5,225 bases of DNA from an uncultured Opitutaceae bacterium (lineage in GTDB: Bacteria; Verrucomicrobiota; Verrucomicrobiae; Opitutales; Opitutaceae): contig CAMLSH010000298.1 of assembly GCA_946482625.1 (NCBI GenBank), forward strand, positions 1 through 5,225, read 5' to 3'. Below, piece after piece: positions 1 to 5,225 of the stretch (the stretch's first letter is position 1; each line of letters begins with the position of its first letter). The notes beneath the pieces are model-generated. The model made no database searches, was not told where the DNA came from, and was given only the letters and a program-made list of their open reading frames with translations. The position numbers and the translations under genes are program-made.

Positions 1-1326
1 AGCAACGCGCTCGGCCGTCGCTCGTTTCAAGAAACGATGATCGCCAACCAGCTCATCTCGATGATGCCCACGCCCGCAAAACCGCTCACCAGCGTACTCG
101 TCGCTCGCGATGACGGCATCCTCATCCGCGGCCATTCCATCGAGTCGCTCAAAGGCAGTCTCCCCCTTGTCTCAACTCTCACACCAGACTTTCTCGGGCG
201 CATCGCCACCTACGCAGTCAAGGCTTGGGTCATCGACGACGCCCGCCGCCACGAAACCGAGCGCGCGCAAAAAGAGTTCACGCCACAGCTTCAGCGAGTC
301 GGCGAAACGGCCCTCAAATATTTCGCCACCAATCCCGAGGCCGAGTCTGTCACGCTCAGCGCGCTGAAAGCCGCTTACCCCGATGAAACGCTGCCCGACT
401 TCAGCGCCGCCGCCTCGGCTGAAATCGAAGTCCTCCGCGCCTCCGACGTTGTGCTCCTAGAACACAACACCCTCGGCAGTATCCAACATGTCATGCCGCT
501 CACCGACGCGCAGCGCGCGACCATCGAGAAAAACCTCCGCGCGATCGATCAAGCCGCGCTCGAATCCATGATCGCGGAAGACAGCGGCTACGCCTATGCG
601 GGCAGTTTGATCGACAACGGCTGGATCGATCCCGCGCCTGCGAGCCTCCTCGGCGAAGACTACTCCGCGCTTTCACTCTCGCTCAGCGAATCGCGCGTCA
701 GCGTCACCACCCGCGGCGGCCAGGAAATCGCCGTCACGCGCGAACCCAAGGCTCGCGCCCAAGCCCGCCGCGCCATCGCCGAGCGTCAGCTCCTGGTAGA
801 ACGCAACCTCGCCAAAGCCCACGATGCCGCCCGCCGCTATTTCGAGATGAGCCCTGAGGAATACACCGTGTCCTTCGACGATCTCGCGAACAAAGAGCTC
901 AAACCCGAGCTGACCGCTATCGCTGGCGAAAACTACTCCGAACTCAGCTTTAACCGCGGCTCCACATCGACCTCCCTCACGCATCCGCGCTTCGGCCGCG
1001 TTACCCACACTGAACCGCCCCCGCCCGGACTCGTCGCGTCTTTGCGCACACGCTTGCAAGCGCTCGAACGCGCCGCCGCCGATTACTTCGCCAAAAACCC
1101 CCAAGCCGAACTCGTCGTCGGTGGGGAAATCTACGAAGAGCCCACCGAACCCATCGACGCCAATTCTCCCGAGGAAGCGGCCGTCGCCGCCGCAAGCGAC
1201 GCGTCTACTTCCACAGCCGCGTCCGATCTCAGCGCCCTCGTGATCCGCCGCGACTACGAAACGATTAAAGCGTCCTTGGAAAGCGGGTACGAAGTCTCCG
1301 TCCCGCGCACCAAACCGAAACGCTGA
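1..1326 (+). CDS. Uncharacterised repeat-module protein, 5' end outside the window
   Basis: I do not recognise this protein. The frame is open from base 1 with no stop, so 441 residues are visible. The first in-window ATG is at 37, giving 429 residues, but nothing like a ribosome binding site or signal peptide accompanies it and the codons before it look coding, so the true start is probably upstream. Numbering from that ATG, residues about 82-150, 156-237, 251-327 and 336-424 look like four degenerate copies of one module. Each has a helix ending in an aromatic or small residue before an acidic or Asn-Pro turn (YFATNPEAE at 95, YFEMSPEEY at 268, YFAKNPQAE at 350), then a beta-rich part with GEDYS (206) or GENYS (297). 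The last copy carries an Ala/Ser/Glu-rich insert near 375-397. The C-terminus is basic (PRTKPKR). There is no clear transmembrane segment in the visible part. From memory, similar GEDYS modules occur in other verrucomicrobial proteins of unknown function; this is unchecked. That it is a gene is certain, but its function is unknown. Confidence 0.85.
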   Translation, partial: SNALGRRSFQETMIANQLISMMPTPAKPLTSVLVARDDGILIRGHSIESLKGSLPLVSTLTPDFLGRIATYAVKAWVIDDARRHETERAQKEFTPQLQRVGETALKYFATNPEAESVTLSALKAAYPDETLPDFSAAASAEIEVLRASDVVLLEHNTLGSIQHVMPLTDAQRATIEKNLRAIDQAALESMIAEDSGYAYAGSLIDNGWIDPAPASLLGEDYSALSLSLSESRVSVTTRGGQEIAVTREPKARAQARRAIAERQLLVERNLAKAHDAARRYFEMSPEEYTVSFDDLANKELKPELTAIAGENYSELSFNRGSTSTSLTHPRFGRVTHTEPPPPGLVASLRTRLQALERAAADYFAKNPQAELVVGGEIYEEPTEPIDANSPEEAAVAAASDASTSTAASDLSALVIRRDYETIKASLESGYEVSVPRTKPKR

Positions 1327-1351
1327 GGCAGCACTCACTTCGAACCGACCG

Positions 1352-1391
1352 CAAAAGCCACGTCTTGGCCGGCGTGGCTTTTGTCGTTTTT
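1352..1391 (+). terminator. Rho-independent terminator between convergent genes
   Basis: CAAAAGCCACG (1352-1362) and CGTGGCTTTTG (1373-1383) form a perfect 11-bp stem around a 10-base loop, followed by a T run at 1387-1391. It lies 25 bases after the stop of the left-hand plus-strand gene. Read from the other strand it also lies just beyond the end of the Sel1-repeat gene, where the A/T base of the stem supplies four U residues, so it may serve both genes. Confidence 0.85.
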
Positions 1392-1404
1392 AAGCGCCCG
1401 TGCT

Positions 1405-2754
1405 TCAGCCGCGGCTCTTCAACGCCGCCGCGATCTCCTGATCCAGTGACGCCGCGCGCTGCTCGGCCACCGCGATTTGATCGGGCGATTTTTTCTCCAA
1501 GTGGGCACGGATGCGGCCCTCAATCTCCGCGCGCTCGACGCCATATTTCTTGGCCACGAGCAACCAGGCAAACGCCTCGGTGTAATCGCGCGGCGCACCC
1601 CGTCCGTTCGCCAGGAACGCACCGACATTGAACATCGCGATCGGCGAGCCTCCTTTGGCCGCCTGCCGATAAAGTGTCAGCGCTTTCGCATCGTCCTTCG
1701 GCTGGTCCACGCCTTTCACCAACACTTCAGCGAGCTGGTAAGCCGCGTCGGGCGATCCTGCCTCCGCGCCGCGCTCCAGCATCAGCACGGCGCGCTCCGG
1801 ATCCGCCGGCACCAGTTTGCCTGCGAGCAGCACCTGACCGAGATCGGACAATGCGTCCGGCTGACGCCGCTCCGCCGCGCGTTCGAGCGCAGAAAGACTG
1901 CTCCAGGAAACCGGTCGGCCGATGGGGGAAATCAACTTCACCGCCGGGCCGGATTCAGGCTCCGATGGGGACGCCGGCGGCGGCACCGGCGGCATCGACG
2001 GCATGTTCAATCCGCCCGGCGCTGGAGGAGAAAACTGGATACGGTCGGGAGCAGGCGGCGCGCCGAGTTTCACTTTGGTGTCGGAACGCGCAGCAGCGGG
2101 CGCATTCATCGAACCGGACGCCGGCGCCGTGTTTTTCGCGGCGGTCTTGGGTTCGCCTGCGGCTTGCGTGATCGCGGCTGCGCGCTTTTCGGCATCGGCG
2201 ATGATCGCCGTCCGCTTCGCCTTGGTGAGATGTTCGCGGAGTTGTTGCTCGCCGCCGGCATCCGCGCCGTTTTTCGCCGCAACGATCAGCCACGCGAGTC
2301 CTTCGACATAATTGCGTTTCACGCCGCGACCACTCGCGTACATAGCGCCGAGATTAAACTGAGCCTCGGCGACGCCGGCGGTCGCCGCGGCCTCGTACCG
2401 GGCAAACGCCTCCGGAAGATTTTTAGGAACGATCTCGCCGTCGGCGTTGAGCTTGCCGAGCCGGAACGCGGCGTTCGCATTACCCGCGTCGGCTGCGCGT
2501 TCGAGCAACACCACGGCTTTCGCGACATCCCGCGGCACCTGCTGACCCGCGAGATGCATTTCGCCGAGGTCGTAACAGGCGACCGGATCGCCCGCATCGG
2601 CCGCCTTCTGAAGTTCCTCAATGCTGTTCCACTGCTTCCCACCGCCTTTTCCCGCTGTGGTGGAAACCAGCTCAGGTTTAGAAGATTCCGCCGCATGAGC
2701 CGGAAGACCGACGAGCAACACGATGGAGCATAGAAAAATGGGTAAGCGATTCAT
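1405..2754 (-). CDS. Exported Sel1-repeat (TPR-like) protein with duplicated halves
   Basis: This is a 449-residue secreted or periplasmic protein. The frame continues upstream to base 2910, but ATG 2754 is preferred because it begins a classical signal peptide: Asn-Arg, a hydrophobic core (residues 5-18), and an Ala-His-Ala cleavage site at 19-21. A longer start at 2799 is possible but less likely. Residues about 44-198 hold Sel1-type helical repeats with the usual signatures (AADAGDPVACYDLGEMHLAG, ERAADAGNANAAFRLG, AEAQFNLGAMYASGRG), closed by a longer WLIVAAKNG helix and an AEKRAAAI helix. Residues about 200-272 are a Pro/Ala/Ser-rich linker. Residues about 284-437 repeat the whole arrangement (LERGAEAGSPDAAYQLAEVL, MFNVGAFLANGRGAPRDY, WLLVAKKYG, AEQRAASL). 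Sel1 proteins generally act as scaffolds for protein-protein contacts; the partner cannot be named from this sequence. It converges on the plus-strand gene, and upstream it is separated from the lipoprotein gene by 251 bases and a terminator, so it is probably transcribed alone. Confidence 0.92.
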   Translation of the reverse strand: MNRLPIFLCSIVLLVGLPAHAAESSKPELVSTTAGKGGGKQWNSIEELQKAADAGDPVACYDLGEMHLAGQQVPRDVAKAVVLLERAADAGNANAAFRLGKLNADGEIVPKNLPEAFARYEAAATAGVAEAQFNLGAMYASGRGVKRNYVEGLAWLIVAAKNGADAGGEQQLREHLTKAKRTAIIADAEKRAAAITQAAGEPKTAAKNTAPASGSMNAPAAARSDTKVKLGAPPAPDRIQFSPPAPGGLNMPSMPPVPPPASPSEPESGPAVKLISPIGRPVSWSSLSALERAAERRQPDALSDLGQVLLAGKLVPADPERAVLMLERGAEAGSPDAAYQLAEVLVKGVDQPKDDAKALTLYRQAAKGGSPIAMFNVGAFLANGRGAPRDYTEAFAWLLVAKKYGVERAEIEGRIRAHLEKKSPDQIAVAEQRAASLDQEIAAALKSRG

Positions 2755-2771
2755 GGGTAAGAATGGGTAAG
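2738..2771 (-). repeat. Three 9-bp direct repeats around the Sel1 gene start
   Basis: ATGGGTAAG occurs at 2738-2746, 2753-2761 and 2763-2771 on the plus strand, spaced 15 and 10 bases apart. In the mRNA sense this is CTTACCCAT, and the middle copy supplies the AT of the start codon. The first copy encodes part of Leu-Pro-Ile in the signal peptide. The repeats are exact, but what they do is unknown. Confidence 0.7.
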
Positions 2772-3005
2772 ACTGAAAAAGACGGGACTGGAGAGTCATA
2801 TATAATGTAGCAAAAAAAACGCCGAGGTTCCGCCGGATGCGGGCTCCGACTACCGTCGCCGCCGGAGCTCTCGTGAGCGAGAGCGCGATGAGGCGCCCTT
2901 CGCCGTCCAACCAATGGCTCGCTCAGGCCGACTCGACTGGCCCGAGCGATTCCAACAAACGCTTCGACACGAGATCGAAGAGGAGACGCGCCAGAGAAAA
3001 CCGGC
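2755..3005. other. Intergenic gap with small hairpins, no gene found
   Basis: No frame here reads like a protein on either strand. What can be seen is a perfect 7-bp hairpin with a TGAG loop at 2867-2884 (GCTCTCG and CGAGAGC), an overlapping pair GCTCCG (2843-2848) and CGGAGC (2863-2868) which would compete with it, an AT-rich patch at 2797-2819 with eight consecutive A residues at 2812-2819, and the 9-bp repeats next to the Sel1 start. The left half is probably the promoter and leader of the Sel1 gene. The right half, about 2900-2995, shows nothing I can name. Confidence 0.5.
2797..2819 (-). promoter_or_regulatory. AT-rich promoter-like patch upstream of the Sel1 gene
   Basis: An isolated AT-rich stretch in GC-rich surroundings lies 43-65 bases upstream of the Sel1 start. 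On the minus strand it contains CATTATATATG, which could hold a -10 element (TATATA, four of six matches), but no convincing -35 precedes it. The plus strand reads a perfect TATAAT at 2801-2806, also without a -35. The location supports a promoter; the exact elements are uncertain. Confidence 0.3.
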
Positions 3006-3016
3006 TTAGAAGCCGG
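2997..3016 (-). terminator. Terminator overlapping the lipoprotein stop codon
   Basis: In the mRNA sense the sequence reads CCGGCT-TCTA-AGCCGG followed by TTTTC: a 6-bp GC-rich stem, a four-base loop and a short U run (3000 down to 2997). The loop and the 3' arm contain the TAA stop codon (3008-3006), so the last codons of the lipoprotein gene are themselves the 5' arm of the terminator. Confidence 0.65.
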
Positions 3017-3662
3017 CGGTTGCCAGCTCCGCATCCAGTTTTTTCAGGAAATCTTCGAACGCGCGTGTATACGCGAGCTGCCAGTTCGCATCACTCGCCA
3101 CCTGTCCGCCGTTGTACGACTGGCTGGTCACCGTGATCTCCTTCACGCCTGCCGGCGTCGTCACAGACAACACACAACTGATGCGAGCCTCGAAGCTGAC
3201 CGACCACATACCCGGTGTGAACCACGCCCAAAACTCTTTGATCGAAATGCCTGCCTTGTTCGCCGCCGCTGCGTCGGTGGAAAGCGCATAACCGCGGCGT
3301 TTTAGGGCTTCTCCAAAAAGCGCGGTCACTCGTTTTTGGACGTTTTCACCCGCGGGCAACGCGATATCGCCCATCGCATTTCCAAAGCCGCCGCGCTGGC
3401 GGCCAATCATCATGCTCCGCTGTTCGGCGGACATTTCATTCACATCGCCATCGATCGATGGTGTGTAAGGTTCAGCCGGCTTGTTTTCGAAGCGGCGATC
3501 ATCGGTGACGGCTTCGAGGTAAACGGTGCCTTTTTGCGCGGGAGCCGTCGCAGTGGCAGCGGCGGGGACGGGCAGGGCGATCGTGCGACGACCGACTACA
3601 CAACCCGATTGGAAAGCGCCGACGAAAACGATCAGCGCGGAAGCGAGGAGGAGTTTCTTCAT
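3006..3662 (-). CDS. YajG-like outer-envelope lipoprotein, function unknown
   Basis: This encodes a 218-residue predicted lipoprotein. Residues 1-20 are a type II signal peptide (Met-Lys-Lys, hydrophobic core, then Gln-Ser-Gly) and Cys21 is the expected lipidated residue. A short Pro/Ala/Thr-rich tether (31-43) follows. Residues about 45-105 contain a polar stretch with GGFGNAMGDIALP at 91-103. Residues 106-128 look like an amphipathic helix ending in KRRGYAL, then come a strand with the aromatic cluster EFWAWFTPGMW (143-153), further strands (156-182) and a C-terminal helix (192-215). The order of signal peptide, helix ending in a 'RGY' turn, beta strands and a final helix resembles the YajG lipoprotein family. 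That is a judgement by eye, and the family's biochemical role is not settled. No purine-rich ribosome binding site lies close to the ATG; a GGAG sits about 20 bases away, too far to count. recA lies upstream across 141 bases containing a stem-loop, and a terminator closes the gene. Confidence 0.88.
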   Translation of the reverse strand: MKKLLLASALIVFVGAFQSGCVVGRRTIALPVPAAATATAPAQKGTVYLEAVTDDRRFENKPAEPYTPSIDGDVNEMSAEQRSMMIGRQRGGFGNAMGDIALPAGENVQKRVTALFGEALKRRGYALSTDAAAANKAGISIKEFWAWFTPGMWSVSFEARISCVLSVTTPAGVKEITVTSQSYNGGQVASDANWQLAYTRAFEDFLKKLDAELATAGF

Positions 3663-3732
3663 GGATGGAATTGAGTGAAGTTCTCCGCCGGCGAAGCTGG
3701 TTTTGGGTTATTCGCTATGCTGGCAAACCGCC

Positions 3733-3768
3733 GGATGAGCACTGCCCTCGATAGGCAGTACTGCATCC
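3733..3768 (-). terminator. Strong stem-loop after recA, possible terminator
   Basis: The plus-strand arms GGATGAGCACTGCC (3733-3746) and GGCAGTACTGCATCC (3754-3768) pair over 14 bp with one bulged base (3763) and one mismatch that becomes a G-U pair in RNA; the loop is seven bases. It begins 35 bases after the recA stop in the recA sense. No U run follows it on either strand, so it is not a standard intrinsic terminator. It may be a processing or stability element at the 3' end of the recA mRNA, or part of the lipoprotein gene leader. A TTTTT run closer to recA (3796-3792) has no good stem in front of it. Confidence 0.45.
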
Positions 3769-3803
3769 AACGAAATCCTCCCGCCAATCTTAAAAACGCC
3801 GAC

Positions 3804-4883
3804 TTACTCTGACGCTTCGCCCGTCACGGTCGCGCCGCCGGTGATGTTCACCTTCGCGAGCACGGCTTCCGTGATTTTCTGCGCGACCTCGGGCTTGTCC
3901 TTGAGCGTCTGCTTCGCGGCGTCGCGGCCTTGGCCGATGAGTTCGCCGTTGTACGCGATCCACGCGCCTTTCTTTTCCAGAATCTTGTGCTCAAGCGCGA
4001 GGTCGAGCAGCGAGCCGGTCTTCGAAATGCCTTCGTCGTACATGATGTCGAACTCCACCTCGGTGAAGGGTGGGGCGACTTTGTTTTTGACGATTTTGAT
4101 CTTCGTCCGATTGCCGATGATCTTGCCGTCGGGAAGCTTGATCTGGTCCTTGCGGCGGATGTCGATGCGGATCGAGGCGAAGAATTTCAGCGCGCGTCCA
4201 CCGGAAGTCGTCTCAGGGCTCCCGAACATGACGCCGATTTTTTCGCGGATCTGATTGGTGAAAATACACACGCAATTGGTCTTGCTGACGACCGCCGTGA
4301 GACGGCGCATCGCTTGCGACATCAGGCGCGCCTGGCTGCCCATCGTCATGTCGCCCATCTGGCCGTCGAGCTCGGCCTTCGTGATCAGCGCGGCGACCGA
4401 ATCGAGGACGATGACGTCGATGCTGTTGGAGCGGATCAGCGTCTCCATGATGTTGAGCGCGTCTTCACCGGAGTCGGGTTGGGAAACGAGCAAGTCGTCC
4501 AGGTTCACGCCAACGACACGCGCGTACTTCGGATCAAGCGCGTGCTCGACGTCGATGAACGCCGCGAGCCCGCCCCTTTTCTGCGCCTCGGCGATGACGC
4601 TCAAACAAAACGTCGTCTTACCGGAGGACTCCGGTCCGTAGATTTCGATGATGCGGCCCTTCGGCAGACCGCCCACGCCGAGGGCGAGATCGAGGGCGAG
4701 CGAGCCGGTCGAGAGCGTTTCGACCTTCATCTTGGCATTGCTGCCGAGGCGCATGATCGAGCCCTCGCCGAATTGCTTGGTGATGGAAGAGAGGGCGAGG
4801 TCGATGTTCTTGTCGCGCGCGTGTGCGGCGGTGACGACGGCGGCGGACTTGGGATCAGCTTTGGCAGGAGCGGCTTTGGACAT
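3804..4883 (-). CDS. recA: RecA recombinase
   Basis: This encodes complete RecA, 359 residues against about 350 usual. RecA forms an ATP-dependent filament on single-stranded DNA, drives homologous pairing and strand exchange, and stimulates LexA self-cleavage in the SOS response. Visible landmarks: Walker A GPESSGKT (83-90, Lys89), catalytic Glu113 in [10 protein letters not shown], Walker B VIVLD (157-161), DNA-binding loop L1 [17 protein letters not shown] (171-187), and loop L2 with its allosteric Gln211 in [14 protein letters not shown] (208-221) running on to PETTSGGR (223-230). The N-terminus is about 17 residues longer than in E. coli and rich in Ala and Lys. The C-terminus ([11 protein letters not shown]) lacks the long acidic tail of E. 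coli RecA. ATG 4883 is the start giving a family-like N-terminus; it has no Shine-Dalgarno sequence, the leader next to it being pyrimidine-rich. It is probably monocistronic, with a LexA box 82 bases upstream. Confidence 0.99.
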   Translation of the reverse strand: MSKAAPAKADPKSAAVVTAAHARDKNIDLALSSITKQFGEGSIMRLGSNAKMKVETLSTGSLALDLALGVGGLPKGRIIEIYGPESSGKTTFCLSVIAEAQKRGGLAAFIDVEHALDPKYARVVGVNLDDLLVSQPDSGEDALNIMETLIRSNSIDVIVLDSVAALITKAELDGQMGDMTMGSQARLMSQAMRRLTAVVSKTNCVCIFTNQIREKIGVMFGSPETTSGGRALKFFASIRIDIRRKDQIKLPDGKIIGNRTKIKIVKNKVAPPFTEVEFDIMYDEGISKTGSLLDLALEHKILEKKGAWIAYNGELIGQGRDAAKQTLKDKPEVAQKITEAVLAKVNITGGATVTGEASE

Positions 4884-4959
4884 GATGCGAAGGGTGATGG
4901 GTGTTTATTTAGTTTAGGAAAGAGACTGCGGCTCGTGAGCTTCGATCACGACCGCTTCG

Positions 4960-4988
4960 GCTATACGTTCATCCGAACATGGGACTAA
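4960..4988 (-). promoter_or_regulatory. Probable recA promoter
   Basis: In the recA sense, TTAGTC (4988-4983) and TATAGC (4965-4960) are 17 bases apart and could be the -35 and -10. Each is a weak match (TATAGC has four of six), but the LexA box lies exactly between them, which is where a repressor would block polymerase. This would give a leader of about 70 bases. An AT-rich stretch nearer the gene (about 4904-4918) is an alternative. Confidence 0.35.
4966..4979 (-). promoter_or_regulatory. LexA-binding site (SOS box) of recA
   Basis: In the recA sense the sequence is TGTTCGGATGAACG, a GTTC-N4-GAAC palindrome 82 bases upstream of the recA start. The LexA motif reported for Verrucomicrobia, established on the recA promoter of Verrucomicrobium spinosum, is TGTTC-N4-GAACA; this site matches nine of its ten defined bases. 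It differs in arm order from the Bacillus-type GAAC-N4-GTTC box and in form from the E. coli CTG-N10-CAG box. LexA should repress recA here until DNA damage activates RecA. Confidence 0.82.
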
Positions 4989-5007
4989 CTTTTCGACTGG
5001 CAAGCAC

Positions 5008-5048
5008 AGAGAAAGAAGAGCCGCGCGGTCTTCCCGCGATACCGCGCG
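5008..5048 (-). terminator. Rho-independent terminator of the right-edge gene
   Basis: On the minus strand CGCGCGGT (5048-5041) and ACCGCGCG (5029-5022) form a perfect 8-bp stem with an 11-base loop, followed by a U-rich tract CTCTTCTTTCTCTG. It starts 13 bases after the stop of the partial gene at 5062. The plus strand has no T run after the stem. It insulates recA from the upstream gene. Confidence 0.8.
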
Positions 5049-5061
5049 TCTACCAGCTCGC

Positions 5062-5225
5062 TCATGGATCGAGAGAGAAATTATAAACCGCAAAGGCAAG
5101 TCGCCGCGCATCGGGAAACGGCCCTTCTGGCACGCCCGGCTCTTCAGAAATGAAGCGGAGCTCGGCGATATCCGTCCCCAAAGGAACTCCTGTCACCTGA
5201 ATCCGCCGCAGAGGGACGTCGCTGA
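5062..5225 (-). CDS. C-terminal end of an unrecognised protein, start outside the window
   Basis: From the right edge the minus strand reads 53 codons without a stop, from codon 5223-5221 to TGA at 5064-5062; the other two minus-strand frames are closed by stops. The peptide reads like a real, beta-rich protein end: RRIQVTGVPLGTDIAELRF, then a Pro/Gly/Glu-rich turn, then RRLAFAVYNFSLDP. There is no start codon in a sensible place, so the gene begins outside the window. The well-formed terminator directly behind the stop supports it. The closing RRLAF pattern reminds me of ends of carbohydrate-associated domains in some glycosyltransferases, but that is a weak impression and I assign no function. 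Confidence 0.75.
   Translation of the reverse strand, partial: SDVPLRRIQVTGVPLGTDIAELRFISEEPGVPEGPFPDARRLAFAVYNFSLDP

Noticed and set aside
673..1338. Minus-strand open frame of 221 codons opposite the left-edge gene
   Set aside because: Its Gly/Arg/Phe-rich composition is typical of an antisense shadow, and it overlaps the well-supported plus-strand gene.
1477..2733. Plus-strand open frame of 418 codons opposite the Sel1 gene
   Set aside because: It is extremely Arg-rich with no recognisable motif; the opposite strand has a signal peptide and clear Sel1 repeats.
2755..2910. Upstream extension of the Sel1 reading frame to ATG 2910
   Set aside because: It would bury the signal peptide 52 residues inside the protein and run through the AT-rich promoter-like patch; the extra peptide has no protein-like features.
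3013..3734. Near-identical inverted sequences flanking the lipoprotein gene (CCGGCGGTTGCCAGC at 3013-3027; CCGGCGGTTTGCCAGC inverted at 3719-3734)
   Set aside because: They differ by one inserted base, do not extend further, lie partly inside the coding sequence and have no target-site duplication or transposase. Such a match is expected about once by chance in a window this size and base composition.
3930..4988. Plus-strand open frame of 352 codons opposite recA
   Set aside because: It mirrors recA codon by codon, is rich in Arg/Asp/Val as expected for an antisense shadow in GC-rich DNA, and runs through the LexA box and promoter.
4914..5111. Minus-strand frame of 65 codons upstream of recA
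   Set aside because: It crosses the terminator, the LexA box and the last codons of the right-edge gene in another frame, and the peptide has no protein-like features.
1..5225. Defence, toxin-antitoxin, integron or phage system
   Set aside because: I searched both strands for transposases, integrases, paired small genes, direct-repeat arrays and attC-like elements and found none; the genes look chromosomal and housekeeping or envelope related.

Overview
The window reads as a piece of a GC-rich verrucomicrobial chromosome, most likely Opitutaceae-like. This rests on three things: high-GC coding sequence, start codons without a purine-rich ribosome binding site, and a LexA operator of the TGTTC-N4-GAAC type upstream of recA, a form described for Verrucomicrobia. 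The phylum is an inference. I see no mobile element, CRISPR array, tRNA or rRNA.

Layout. Bases 1-1326 (+) hold the 3' part of a large unrecognised gene whose protein seems to consist of degenerate copies of an approximately 80-residue module. It converges on a minus-strand gene, and an 11-bp perfect hairpin (1352-1391) between them can end transcription. Bases 1405-2754 (-) encode an exported Sel1/TPR-like repeat protein made of two similar halves joined by a Pro/Ala-rich linker. Upstream of it is a 250-bp gap with an AT-rich promoter-like patch, small hairpins and a 9-bp sequence repeated three times around the start codon. Bases 3006-3662 (-) encode a YajG-like lipoprotein with its own terminator built over the stop codon. 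Bases 3804-4883 (-) encode RecA, followed by a 14-bp stem-loop and preceded by a leader, a weak promoter and the LexA box. Bases 5062-5225 (-) are the last 53 codons of another gene with a strong terminator behind it; its start lies outside the window.

How they work together. recA is the only gene of certain function, and the box at 4966-4979 makes it very likely an SOS gene repressed by LexA and induced by DNA damage. It seems to be transcribed alone. The lipoprotein and the Sel1 protein are envelope or periplasmic proteins with their own terminators or leaders, and nothing ties them to DNA repair. I therefore read this as a conserved housekeeping locus with uncharacterised envelope genes around it, not as a defence or mobile island. 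The least explained items are the repeat-module protein at the left edge, the duplicated Sel1 protein and the small structured intergenic sequences.
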